From JAPLDB01 sp038230515 (GTDB lineage: Bacteria > Bacteroidota > Bacteroidia > AKYH767-A > 2013-40CM-41-45), in contig JBBRND010000003.1 of NCBI GenBank assembly GCA_038230515.1, positions 150,526 through 214,525 of the forward strand: a stretch of DNA of 64,000 bases, written 5' to 3'. The first letter of the stretch is position 1. Each line of letters begins with the position of its first letter. A program made the position numbers and the translations under genes. The notes beneath the pieces were generated by a model, which saw nothing but the letters and a program-made list of their open reading frames with translations, had not been told where the DNA came from and made no database searches. Below are positions 53,872 through 62,807 of the stretch, piece after piece.

Positions 53872-53923
53872 GCTCAAAAACACAACTGGTTTAGTTTTTT
53901 GGAAAAATTGAGGGTTTTTGAAA
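53872..53923. repeat. 52-bp tail after array E (copy 2 of a direct repeat)
   Basis: It starts GCTCAAAAACACAACTGG and ends AAATTGAGGGTTTTTGAAA. It is the partner of 53481-53532. Array E plus one tail therefore makes a 391-bp unit following array D plus its own tail. Confidence 0.8.
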
Positions 53924-53958
53924 GCTAATAAGAAACCAAATGGCAGCAGCCAACATTT

Positions 53959-55566
53959 CTAATTCTTAATTAATTTCTTTACCACACTTCCGCCTTCTGT
54001 TGTTAACCTTGCCACATATACGCCTGCTGCAAGCTGCCCTGCGGGTATCTCCTGTTTATTAAAACCCGCTGTTACTGCGAGCGGCTGCGAGAGCAGCACT
54101 CTGCCGGTTATATCTAAGAGTTGTATTTGTGTATGCTCGTTGCCCTTAGCGTAAAAAGTTAGGGTGAGTTGGTTGGTGGCAGTGTTTAAGGAGGAGGTGA
54201 AATCGGTGATGAAGTTGGTGGGGTCGACTATAGCATTTGGAAGAGGGGAAAGCTTTACAACCCAAGTATCAAAAGCTCCATGATTACCGGAAACGTCCCC
54301 ATCATTAGAGCCTGTTGTACCTGTAAAAACAAATCCACCATCAGTTGTTTGCAGCATATCGAATGCTTGTTCTTCTGATGTCCCTCCTAAGCACTTTTGC
54401 CACTCTAGATTTCCATTCTCGGTTAATTTCAATAGCCAAACATCCGAGAAACCAGAATGATTTCCTACCACATCGCTATCATTTGAATTTGTATAACCCA
54501 AAGCTAAATAGCTGCTATCTGCAAGTTGTGTGATTGATGTACCTAAATCAAATAAAGATCCCCCAAAGCATTTTTCCCATTGCAAATTGCCAATACTATC
54601 AAGTTTGACTATCCAAGCATCGTCAAAGCCATGATTCCCCGTTACATCATAATTGATAGAGTTAGCAGAACCAATTACAACATATCCATGATCGAATGTA
54701 GGGATTAAATCATAGGGAACTTCATCCCATGTCCCTCCAATACTTTTTTGCCATTGGATACTACCCAATGAATCCGTTTTTACAATCCAATAATCAAAGC
54801 TTACACCATGTACACCTATCACATCTCCATCATTTGACCTTGCAGATAAAGCTAATACATAACCTGAGTCTGGTGTCTGTAATATCGAATACCCATCATC
54901 TACGTCAGTACCACCGTAACATTTTTTCCACTGGAAATTACCGGCTGAATCTAGTTTTGTAAGCCATGCATCATAACATGTTTGGCAAACTATATTGTTA
55001 TGATTACCTGTAACATCATAGTCGTGTGAGTTTGAAGATCCGATTACAGCATAACCACCATCATAGCAGTTAATAATTTTCCGAGCGAGATCATCGGCAG
55101 ACCCACCAAGACATTTTTGCCATTGAATAGTTCCGAAACTGTCACATTTAATCACCCAGTAATCTGGGTTTGCGAATGGTAAATGTATCCCCGTAACATC
55201 TCCATCATGCGAGGCTGTATAGCCAGCTATAATAAAGCCATTGTCTTTTGTTAACGCTAAAGAATAGGCATCATCTTCATCACTTCCGCCATAGCATTTT
55301 TGCCATATCATCGCTCCAGAACTATTCAATTTCACCACCCAATAATCCCGGGCATTCATAGTACTTACATGAAGGCCTGACACGTCCCCATCGTTTGATT
55401 GTGTTGTTCCTGCAACGAGATACCCACCATCTGGAGTCGTTTCTATAGAAAATCCTCCTTCCCCACCAGTTCCTCCAAGACATTTTTGCCATTGAATAGA
55501 TGGTGCCTGCGCCCTCGCCTCTCCCGAAAAAATAATGAACAATGCAAAAAGATACCTGAGGCGCAT
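53959..55566 (-). CDS. T9SS-sorted secreted protein with about eight WQKCLGG-type repeats
   Basis: 535 residues, signal peptide MRLRYLFALFIIFSGEARAQ. It has about eight repeats of 50-65 residues: WQKCLGG, then DDAYSLALTKDNGFIIAGYT, SHDGDVTG and DYWVIKCDSFGTIQWQ. One Cys per repeat in WQKC suggests a conserved structural or disulfide role. It ends in a T9SS type A domain (TFYAKGNEHTQIQLLDITGR; AGVYVARLTTEGGSV; KKLIKN), introduced by an Asn/Thr-rich linker. It is probably a surface propeller; the plan matches the gene at 967-2607. It lies convergent to the TPR gene, with arrays D and E between. Confidence 0.88.
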   Translation of the reverse strand: MRLRYLFALFIIFSGEARAQAPSIQWQKCLGGTGGEGGFSIETTPDGGYLVAGTTQSNDGDVSGLHVSTMNARDYWVVKLNSSGAMIWQKCYGGSDEDDAYSLALTKDNGFIIAGYTASHDGDVTGIHLPFANPDYWVIKCDSFGTIQWQKCLGGSADDLARKIINCYDGGYAVIGSSNSHDYDVTGNHNNIVCQTCYDAWLTKLDSAGNFQWKKCYGGTDVDDGYSILQTPDSGYVLALSARSNDGDVIGVHGVSFDYWIVKTDSLGSIQWQKSIGGTWDEVPYDLIPTFDHGYVVIGSANSINYDVTGNHGFDDAWIVKLDSIGNLQWEKCFGGSLFDLGTSITQLADSSYLALGYTNSNDSDVVGNHSGFSDVWLLKLTENGNLEWQKCLGGTSEEQAFDMLQTTDGGFVFTGTTGSNDGDVSGNHGAFDTWVVKLSPLPNAIVDPTNFITDFTSSLNTATNQLTLTFYAKGNEHTQIQLLDITGRVLLSQPLAVTAGFNKQEIPAGQLAAGVYVARLTTEGGSVVKKLIKN

Positions 55567-55605
55567 GGGGTTCTTTGATACAAAGGTAGAGAATGTTTGC
55601 GTGGA

Positions 55606-56841
55606 TCAAATGGCACTATCGCCCATTCGCTCCAACCTCTGCAACAGCGTAGGATGCGAGTAATGCACAAACACATAAGCAGGGTGCGGCTTCAGGTTGC
55701 TGAGGTTGTCAACAGATAATTTTTTCAGCGCAGCAGCAAGAGCGGTGCCACTGTAAGTTGTTTTTGCAAAGTGGTCTGCTTCGTATTCATGCTTCCGCGA
55801 AAGAATGTTTCCCATGATTCCGAAAAGTTCGGAGAGCGGAGTGTATAAAATACCGAAGGCAATAATGTCAATGTGAAAACTGTTTTGCGCTGCACCGAGT
55901 GCGCGAGCAAGATTGGGATTGCCGAGAAAAAGTGAGAGTACAAAAAGCATGAGTCCGGTTTGCGCAAGCCCTGTTATCAAACCCGTGCGTGTATGCTTCT
56001 TTTTGTAATGCCCGATTTCATGGGCAATTACGGCCACCAGTTCAACGGTAGAATGCTTTTCAATCAGCGTATCAAAAAGAACAATTTTCTTTTTCGCTCC
56101 CAAGCCGCTGAAGAATGCATTGGCATGAGTGGAACGTTTGGAGCCATCCATCACAAATAAATTCTTCAACTGAAAACCCACTTTGTTGCAATACGCTTCA
56201 ATGGCGGTGCGCAGTTCACCTTCGGGCATCGGAGTAAGTTTGTTGAAGAGCGGAAGAATCCACGAAGTATAAAACATGGTGGCAAACAACATGACAATGG
56301 CAACAACGATCCATGCCATCCACCAGAAATCGGTTCCGAGTTTTTGATAGAGCAGTACAAGAACAGAAAGGATGGCTCCGCCAACAATTGCCCCGAGCAA
56401 ATAACCTTTCAACTTGTCGAGTACAAAAGTTTTCATTGTTGTTTTATTGAATCCGAATTTTTCTTCGATTACAAAAGTTTTGTAAAGAGAAAAAGGCATG
56501 GAGAGAACATCGCTTGCCACACCAATGATTCCGAAAAACAAAAGCGCCATCCCGACAGGATTCTCCGTGTAACTTCTTACGAATTGATCGAGCCAACCGA
56601 AGCCACCTGCAAGAAGCATTATGATTGTGAGCATAAAACTAAAACCGGAAGTAAGCAATCCGAAGCGGTGATTCGTTTTGTAATACTCCATGCTCTTGCG
56701 GTATTTATCGGCATCATAAATTCCCTCTGCCTCTTTCGGAAGTTCAGGAGAAAAACTTTTCAGGTTCAGATAATCCAGCCATCGGTCGAGAATAAAATCA
56801 AGAATGAGGATGGAGAGAATGAGGAGGAAATAAAAATTCAT
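55606..56841 (-). CDS. M48 family zinc metalloprotease (Ste24/CAAX protease-like)
   Basis: 411 residues, multi-pass membrane protein. The zinc motif HEIGH is at about residues 274-278 (AVIAHEIGHYKKKHT), with the third ligand Glu in KHEYEADHFA near residue 350. N-terminal helices (FYFLLILSILILDFILD; GLLTSGFSFMLTIIMLLAGG) and the loop SPELPKEAEGIYDADKYRKS match the Ste24-type N-terminal domain. The family cleaves membrane or prenylated proteins; in bacteria its substrate is unknown and a role in membrane-protein quality control is inferred. Confidence 0.93.
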   Translation of the reverse strand: MNFYFLLILSILILDFILDRWLDYLNLKSFSPELPKEAEGIYDADKYRKSMEYYKTNHRFGLLTSGFSFMLTIIMLLAGGFGWLDQFVRSYTENPVGMALLFFGIIGVASDVLSMPFSLYKTFVIEEKFGFNKTTMKTFVLDKLKGYLLGAIVGGAILSVLVLLYQKLGTDFWWMAWIVVAIVMLFATMFYTSWILPLFNKLTPMPEGELRTAIEAYCNKVGFQLKNLFVMDGSKRSTHANAFFSGLGAKKKIVLFDTLIEKHSTVELVAVIAHEIGHYKKKHTRTGLITGLAQTGLMLFVLSLFLGNPNLARALGAAQNSFHIDIIAFGILYTPLSELFGIMGNILSRKHEYEADHFAKTTYSGTALAAALKKLSVDNLSNLKPHPAYVFVHYSHPTLLQRLERMGDSAI

Positions 56842-56966
56842 GCGGTGCGTTTAGAATGCAAAAGTATTAAGGAAAGAGTATCGAGCATTAAGAAAATCAT
56901 CGGACGGCTGTTTCTTAATACTTAATACTCTCTACTTTGTACTTCTTAATTACTTTCGCCTCCGGC

Positions 56967-58937
56967 ATGAAACTCTCCGTCATCATCGTCAACTACAATG
57001 TCAAGTATTTTCTTGAGCAGTGTCTTCATTCTGTGATGAAGGCATGCGAAGGAATTGCTGCGGAAGTTTTTGTGGTGGATAATAATTCGGTGGATGGCTC
57101 GGTGGAAATGGTGAGGCAAAAATTTTCATCCGCCATTCTTATTGATAACAAAGATAACCTTGGTTTCTCGAAAGCAAACAACCAGGCAATCCGGCAGAGC
57201 AAAGGAGAATATGTGCTGCTGCTGAATCCGGACACGGTTGTGGAAGAAAACACTTTCAAGAAAATTGTTGACTTCATGGATTCCAATCCCGATGCGGGCG
57301 GACTTGGAGTGAAGATGCTTGATGGCAGCGGAAAGTTTTTGGCTGAATCAAAACGGGGTCTCCCAACTCCATCGGCAGCGTTTTACAAAATTTCAGGGCT
57401 TGCTGCACTCTTTCCAAAATCGAGAACATTCGGGCAGTATCATCTGGGTTATTTAAGCAAAGATGAAATTCATGAAGTGGAAATTCTTGCAGGCGCATTT
57501 ATGCTGTTGAGAAAATCTGTTCTCGATAAAGTGGGTTTGCTTGATGAAGATTTTTTTATGTACGGGGAAGATATTGATCTCTCCTATCGCATCATCAAAG
57601 CCGGCTACAAGAATTTTTATTTTCCTGAAACGCGCATCATTCATTACAAAGGAGAAAGCACAAAAAGAAGCAGCGTGAATTATGTATTGGTGTTTTACAA
57701 TGCCATGATAATTTTCGCGCGCAAACATTTTTCAAAACACAATGCAGCGCTCTTTACTTTCATTATACGCATTGCCATTTACATTCGAGCGGGAGCCGCA
57801 ATTACCAACCGTTTTTTAAAGAAATCTTTTCTGCCGATTCTTGATTTCGCACTCGTCTTCACCGGAATGTTTTTTCTGAAAGAATACTGGAGCAGAAATA
57901 TGATTGTGCTTTACCCGCAGGAGTTCATGCTGTTTGCAGTGCCGGGTTATATTATCATCTGGATTTTGTCGGTATATTTCAGTGGCGGATATGATCAACC
58001 CGTACGGTTGCAGAAAATTGTTCGCGGATTATTCAGCGGCACGCTGCTCATCCTTGTTATCTACGCCTTGCTTCCAGAACATTACCGCTTCTCGCGCGCA
58101 TTGATTTTACTTGGATCGGTGTGGGCAAGTATTGTGATGATTTCATCGCGGCTTATTCTGAATTTACTCGGCACGAAACAATTTGCATTGGAAAGTACAA
58201 GCCGGAAAAAATTACTGATCGTTGGAGAGGAAGATGAAGCAAGCCGTGTGCTTTCACTGCTGAAGATGTCAGAAACATCGCACAACTTCATCGGATTTCT
58301 TCGTCCACAGGAAAAAATTTCTTCAGCAACAAAACCTGAATTCGACAAGTTCAATCTTGGCGGCACGGATAAATTCCGGGAGGTAATTGAAGTGTTTGGA
58401 ATAGATGAAATTATTTTCTGTGCGCGCGATATTGCATCGAACCGCATCATTAATTACATGAGCGAGATTACAACGCGCGAAGTGGAATACAAAATTGCTC
58501 CCCCTGAGAGTATGTTCATCATCGGCAGCAATTCCATGGATAATGCGGGAGAGCTTTATGTGATTGACATCAACAGCATTTCAAAATGGGTGAACAAAAG
58601 AAACAAACGGTTGCTTGATATTATTTTAAGTTTCCTGTTTTTTAGTCTTAGCCCACTGTTGATTTTTATTCAGAAGAACCCCGCTGGATTATTCAGAAAC
58701 ATTTTCAGAGTGATGGGAGGCAACTATTCATGGGTTGGATATTCAAACGGAGAAAATATTTCGCTTGTCATGCTTCCGAAAATCAAGAAGGGAATTCTCA
58801 ACCCGCTAGATGCACAGTCAACTATTCATCTTGATGAACAAACCATCAACCGGCTCAATTCGCTTTATGCAAAAGATTACCAGATTTACTCTGATCTGAA
58901 TGTGATAAGGAAAGGGGTTAGAAGTTTGGGGAGATGA
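56967..58937 (+). CDS. GT2 glycosyltransferase fused to a degenerate polyprenyl sugar-phosphate transferase
   Basis: 656 residues from ATG 56967 (MKLSVIIVNYNVKYFLEQCL). Residues 1-250 are GT2: VFVVDNNSVDGSVEMVRQ, LNPDTVVEENTF and the FFMYGEDIDLSYRIIKAGY acceptor motif. Membrane helices follow, then a CoA-binding-like Rossmann segment (RKKLLIVGEEDEASRVLSLL; IIFCARDIASNRIINYMSEI). The last part starts like the WbaP/EPS sugar transferase catalytic domain (NKRLLDIILSFLFFSLSPLL) and ends YAKDYQIYSDLNVIRKGVRS, but the conserved middle that binds the UDP-sugar and polyprenyl phosphate (KGPVFF to the LRPG region) is largely missing. It is probably involved in surface polysaccharide assembly. Confidence 0.85.
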   Translation: MKLSVIIVNYNVKYFLEQCLHSVMKACEGIAAEVFVVDNNSVDGSVEMVRQKFSSAILIDNKDNLGFSKANNQAIRQSKGEYVLLLNPDTVVEENTFKKIVDFMDSNPDAGGLGVKMLDGSGKFLAESKRGLPTPSAAFYKISGLAALFPKSRTFGQYHLGYLSKDEIHEVEILAGAFMLLRKSVLDKVGLLDEDFFMYGEDIDLSYRIIKAGYKNFYFPETRIIHYKGESTKRSSVNYVLVFYNAMIIFARKHFSKHNAALFTFIIRIAIYIRAGAAITNRFLKKSFLPILDFALVFTGMFFLKEYWSRNMIVLYPQEFMLFAVPGYIIIWILSVYFSGGYDQPVRLQKIVRGLFSGTLLILVIYALLPEHYRFSRALILLGSVWASIVMISSRLILNLLGTKQFALESTSRKKLLIVGEEDEASRVLSLLKMSETSHNFIGFLRPQEKISSATKPEFDKFNLGGTDKFREVIEVFGIDEIIFCARDIASNRIINYMSEITTREVEYKIAPPESMFIIGSNSMDNAGELYVIDINSISKWVNKRNKRLLDIILSFLFFSLSPLLIFIQKNPAGLFRNIFRVMGGNYSWVGYSNGENISLVMLPKIKKGILNPLDAQSTIHLDEQTINRLNSLYAKDYQIYSDLNVIRKGVRSLGR

Positions 58938-58938
58938 T

Positions 58939-58946
58939 TACTTTTG
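58939..58946 (+). promoter_or_regulatory. -7 promoter box for the E2 gene
   Basis: TACTTTTG is an exact TAnnTTTG match 49 nt before ATG 58995, just after the stop of the upstream gene. No -33 TTG at the expected spacing. Confidence 0.4.
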
Positions 58947-58994
58947 CCGTACGAAACGAAATAGAAAACTGTAGATAGTAAACTGTAAACTAAA

Positions 58995-60314
58995 ATGATT
59001 CAACTGATCATGCCCAAGATGGGCGAAAGCGTTGCCGAAGCTACCATCCTTAAATGGCTGAAGAAAGAGGGAGATAAAATTGAAGCCGATGAAGCGGTGC
59101 TGGAAATTGCTACGGATAAAGTGGACAGCGAAGTGCCGTCACCCGCTGCGGGCGTGCTTTCTAAAAGAATGTTTGAAGAAGGGCAGGTGGTTAAAGTAGG
59201 ACAGGTAATTGCGATGATTGCCGCTGAAGGAGAAACCGCATCAATGGAAACTCCGAAAGTTGTTGCACCGATTTCAACTCCCGCTCCCTCATCAAACGGA
59301 AAAACAGAAACAAAAATTTCTGTAACGGCTGCACCGGTTGCAGTTGGCTTATCAGAGACAATCAGCAAAACATCTTCATCAGGAAAATTTTATTCTCCTC
59401 TTGTGCGCACAATTGCAAAGCAGGAAGGCGTGAGCATGGCTGAGTTGGAAAACATTTCCGGTTCGGGAGCAAACAGCCGTGTTACCAAAAATGATTTGCT
59501 TCATCATATCGAGAAAAGAAAATCAGGAACTGTTGCGACTCCGGTTTATCAGCCGCATCCTGTTGCTGCGCCTACTTATACTGCTCCATCCGTTTCAACC
59601 TCAGGAAATACAGAGATCATCGAGATGGATCGTATGAGGAAACTCATTGCCGAACACATGGTGATGAGCAAGCACACTTCACCACACGTTACTTCCTTTG
59701 TTGAAGCAGATGTTACGAACATGGTGATGTGGCGAGAGAGAATGAAATCCGTTTTTGAAAAGCGCGATGGTGAAAAATTAACTTTCACTCCACTGTTTAT
59801 TGAAGCATTGATAAAAGCTATTAAAGATTTCCCGATGATTAATGTTTCTGTTGACGGAACAAAAATTATTGTGAAGAAAGACATTAACATAGGTATGGCT
59901 GCTGCATTGCCGAATGGCAACCTGATTGTTCCTGTAATAAGAAATGCAGATCGTTTGAATTTACTGGGTTTGGCTAAGTCAGTAAATGATCTTGCAAACC
60001 GCGCACGCGCGAATAAACTTTCTCCGGATGAAATTCAGGGAGGTACTTACACACTCACAAACGTTGGCACCTTTGGAAATGTAATGGGAACTCCGATTAT
60101 CAACCAACCGCAAGTTGCGATTATGGCAACAGGAGCTATACGCAAGAAACCCGCAGTGATTGAAACACCGCAGGGAGATGCCATCGGTATCCGTCATTTT
60201 ATGTTTCTCTCTCACTCGTATGATCATCGGGTAGTGGATGGCGCATTGGGTGGAAGCTTTGTGAGAAGGGTTGCGGATTATCTTGAGCAGTGGGATGTGA
60301 AGAGGGAGTATTGA
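58995..60314 (+). CDS. 2-oxoacid dehydrogenase complex E2 (dihydrolipoyl acyltransferase)
   Basis: 439 residues. The single lipoyl domain is at 1-80 with the lipoylated Lys42 in ATDKVDSEVPSPAAG. A linker of Ala/Pro/Thr residues follows, then a peripheral-subunit-binding domain (YSPLVRTIAKQEGVSMAELE; GSGANSRVTKNDLLHHI). The catalytic core has TSPHVTSFVEADVTNM, NIGMAAALPNGNLIVPVI and the C-terminal SYDHRVVDGALGGSF, with His411 and Asp415 of the acyltransferase site. Single-lipoyl E2 with this start is typical of branched-chain or 2-oxoglutarate complexes as well as some Bacteroidota acetyl-transferases, so the exact substrate is open. It might pair with PdhB at 35494, but that gene is 22 kb away. 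Confidence 0.92.
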   Translation: MIQLIMPKMGESVAEATILKWLKKEGDKIEADEAVLEIATDKVDSEVPSPAAGVLSKRMFEEGQVVKVGQVIAMIAAEGETASMETPKVVAPISTPAPSSNGKTETKISVTAAPVAVGLSETISKTSSSGKFYSPLVRTIAKQEGVSMAELENISGSGANSRVTKNDLLHHIEKRKSGTVATPVYQPHPVAAPTYTAPSVSTSGNTEIIEMDRMRKLIAEHMVMSKHTSPHVTSFVEADVTNMVMWRERMKSVFEKRDGEKLTFTPLFIEALIKAIKDFPMINVSVDGTKIIVKKDINIGMAAALPNGNLIVPVIRNADRLNLLGLAKSVNDLANRARANKLSPDEIQGGTYTLTNVGTFGNVMGTPIINQPQVAIMATGAIRKKPAVIETPQGDAIGIRHFMFLSHSYDHRVVDGALGGSFVRRVADYLEQWDVKREY

Positions 60315-60342
60315 GAAGAAAGTATTAAGTATAAAGAGAGAA

Positions 60343-60669
60343 ATGCAACCCGAGTTTCAGAACTTTCTAAAAGAAGTTTCTTCAGTCACCAAAAAATACT
60401 ATGGCGACCGTTTGGACAAAATTGTTCTTTACGGTTCTTATGCACGCGGAGAACAGCATGAAGAATCGGACGTTGATCTAATGATTGTTTTAAAAGATGA
60501 GAGGGTAAGCGCTTCAACTGAGATTTTCAGTTTTGGAAATGAGGTGTACGGAATCGGAAGGAATCATGGTCATTTAATTTCTATTTTACCTACATCCATT
60601 GAGAAGTATAGTCATTCTCAAATGCCGGTTTATTATTATGCGCGCCTTGAAGGAATAGTAATCGAATGA
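60343..60669 (+). CDS. MNT-type minimal nucleotidyltransferase (HEPN/MNT pair)
   Basis: 108 residues. The nucleotidyltransferase signature is IVLYGSYARGEQHEESDVDL, with Gly31-Ser32 and the metal-binding Asp43 and Asp45. In HEPN/MNT toxin-antitoxin systems this protein can AMPylate the HEPN partner and so neutralise it. It overlaps the next gene by 4 nt (ATGA at 60666), so they are translationally coupled. It lies 28 nt after the E2 gene, from which it may be transcribed. Confidence 0.92.
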   Translation: MQPEFQNFLKEVSSVTKKYYGDRLDKIVLYGSYARGEQHEESDVDLMIVLKDERVSASTEIFSFGNEVYGIGRNHGHLISILPTSIEKYSHSQMPVYYYARLEGIVIE

Positions 60670-61052
60670 GTCCGGCTGAAACTTTCCTAAATGCTGCAGA
60701 TGATGCGTTGGAAGACGCTGATCTTTTAATCTCCTACGTTCGAAATTCCGCAGCAGCTAACCGTCTTTATTATTGCGTGTTTTACTGTCTTCAGGCCCTG
60801 TTGATATCAAAAGACATTAAATCAAAAACTCATAAAGGAACCCTCATTAAATTCAATGCGTTGTTTATCAAAACAAAAATTTTTGATAAAGTAATTGCAA
60901 ATGCAGTAGAACAACTCTTCAATTTGCGGCAAGGTGGCGACTATGAACTTGATGATGTTTCTGATTCTATTATAAATGTCGCGAGACAAAAGACGCTGGA
61001 AGTGTTAACCATCACAAAAAAATATTTTTCATCCCATTCGTTTGAAGCGTAA
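60666..61052 (+). CDS. HEPN domain protein (UPF0332-type), MNT partner
   Basis: 128 residues. The HEPN helical core reads FLNAADDALEDADLLISYVR, NSAAANRLYYCVFYCLQALL, then SKTHKGTLIKFNALF and LRQGGDYELDDVSDSI. The RX4-6H RNase motif of toxic HEPN proteins is not visible; the THKG motif is typical of the UPF0332 class. It may therefore be a binding partner rather than an RNase. It is coupled to the MNT gene by the ATGA overlap. Confidence 0.9.
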   Translation: MSPAETFLNAADDALEDADLLISYVRNSAAANRLYYCVFYCLQALLISKDIKSKTHKGTLIKFNALFIKTKIFDKVIANAVEQLFNLRQGGDYELDDVSDSIINVARQKTLEVLTITKKYFSSHSFEA

Positions 61053-61121
61053 AATATTTTTACACATCCCAATTTCGTTCACATTTATTTCCTTTCTTCA
61101 TCACTTCAAAAATTTTGACTG

Positions 61122-62747
61122 ATGACACTTCAATTATACAACCTGAAATACGTTACCCGATTCGTTTCTGTAGCTCTCGCAGTTTCTCTTTTTACATGGC
61201 AGAATGGGTTTGCACAGCGCGCAAAAACACATACGCTAACTTCCGATGAAGCAAAGCTGGTGAAGAAGGATGCGAATGGTGCGTTTACCTCAGGTGACTT
61301 TAACAGCGCACTTACTTCTTACAAAGACCTTGTGAAAAGCGCTGCTGACAACGCTGAATATAATTACCGTTACGGTGTTTGTCTTCTGCAAACGAACAGC
61401 ATCAAATCAAAAGCGGTTGAGTATCTTGAGAAAGCAAGCAAGGCAAAAGATGCAAAGAAGGATGTGTGGTATTATCTCGGCATGGCTTACATGAATGCGA
61501 ACAAATGGGATGAAGCCATCACCTCTTTCAACGCGAGCAAGACGAACAATGTGATAAAGCCCTCAAAAGAATTTCTTCCAGTAGATCGCATGATTGAAAT
61601 GTGTAACAACGGAAAAGAAATTACTGCGCATCCCATTGATGTGAAGTTTGAAAACATGACGAAGATTTTGAACACTCCGTTTGAAGAATACAATCCGCTT
61701 GTTTCTGCTGACGGAAAAACACTTGTATTTACATCGCGCAGAAAAGGCAACATGGGCGGCTTTATTGCTGAACTCGGAGTTTATACGGCTGATGTATTTT
61801 CCTGTCAGTGGCGGGACACGGTGTGGGCAAAGGGGCGCAGCGTGGGCGCTACAGTTAATTCTGACTGGGATGAAGAATGTGTTGGGATGACTCACGATGG
61901 AAACCAGTTGATTATTTATTTCGATAACATGGAATTTTTTGGCGACCTCGGCATCTCGATGCTTAAAGGGCGTAACTGGCAAAAACCGATTATGATGAGC
62001 CCGGTGATAAACGGAAAATCAGTGGAGGGCAGTGGTTGCCTGAGTAATGACGGACAGGTTCTTTATTTCAGCAGCGATCGCAAAGAGGGACAGGGCATGA
62101 GCGACCTTTGGTTTTGCATCCGCCAAAGCACTGGCGAATGGAGTGCTCCGCAAAATCTTGGCAACACGATCAACACGAAGTATGATGAAACCGATCCGTA
62201 CATTTCAATTGATGGAAAAACGCTTTACTTCTGTTCCAAAGGACACAACAGCATGGGCGGGTTTGATATTTTTTATTCTTCGTTTGATTCTGCAACATCA
62301 AAATGGGGTGAGCCGAAAAATCTTGGCTACCCGATAAACACGGCAGATGATGAAACTTCCTTCAGCATGACGGGCAACGGGCGCACGGCTTACGTGGCTG
62401 CGGTGCGGCCGGAAGGACTTGGTGACAGGGATGTTTACAAAGTAACTTTCAACGATACTTCTACGCATCCGTTCCGGTCACTGATTTCGGGAGTGGTGAG
62501 CAGCACAACCGGGGCAAAGGTGGAACTGCGCCAGGTTTCTTTACTGAGCAAGCCAGATAAAAAAGTATTGTCCGTTTACAAGCCGTACTTCATGAGCAAC
62601 CAATATGTACTCGGTACTGCCCCCGGAGAATATTTTCTGAAAGTGGAGGGTTACGGATTTCTTCCTATTGAGCAGGAAATAAAAATTGAAAATGCTTTTC
62701 CGCCTGCTGATCTTGTCAAAAATTTTTCGGTTGAAGTATCAAAGTAA
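61122..62747 (+). CDS. Exported TPR + PD40 protein, PorE-like without OmpA domain
   Basis: 541 residues. The signal segment is FVSVALAVSLFTWQNGFAQ. Residues about 45-150 are TPR (FTSGDFNSALTSYKDLVKSA; VWYYLGMAYMNANKWDEAIT). Residues 180-450 contain PD40/TolB-like propeller repeats: YNPLVSADGKTLVFTSRRKG, LSNDGQVLYFSSDRKEGQGM, YISIDGKTLYFCSKGHNSMG and FDIFYSSF. A CRD-like tail follows (ISGVVSSTTGAKVELRQVSL; GEYFLKVEGYGFLPIEQEI). PorE and related T9SS envelope proteins have TPR, propeller, CRD and then an OmpA domain that binds peptidoglycan; here the protein ends without OmpA. A role in the T9SS machinery or outer membrane is inferred from this layout. Confidence 0.82.
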   Translation: MTLQLYNLKYVTRFVSVALAVSLFTWQNGFAQRAKTHTLTSDEAKLVKKDANGAFTSGDFNSALTSYKDLVKSAADNAEYNYRYGVCLLQTNSIKSKAVEYLEKASKAKDAKKDVWYYLGMAYMNANKWDEAITSFNASKTNNVIKPSKEFLPVDRMIEMCNNGKEITAHPIDVKFENMTKILNTPFEEYNPLVSADGKTLVFTSRRKGNMGGFIAELGVYTADVFSCQWRDTVWAKGRSVGATVNSDWDEECVGMTHDGNQLIIYFDNMEFFGDLGISMLKGRNWQKPIMMSPVINGKSVEGSGCLSNDGQVLYFSSDRKEGQGMSDLWFCIRQSTGEWSAPQNLGNTINTKYDETDPYISIDGKTLYFCSKGHNSMGGFDIFYSSFDSATSKWGEPKNLGYPINTADDETSFSMTGNGRTAYVAAVRPEGLGDRDVYKVTFNDTSTHPFRSLISGVVSSTTGAKVELRQVSLLSKPDKKVLSVYKPYFMSNQYVLGTAPGEYFLKVEGYGFLPIEQEIKIENAFPPADLVKNFSVEVSK

Positions 62748-62807
62748 GTTTAAGGTTTAAAGTTAAGAGCTGCCGGCTTTAAACAAATTTCAAAAAAAAC
62801 TAAAGAA

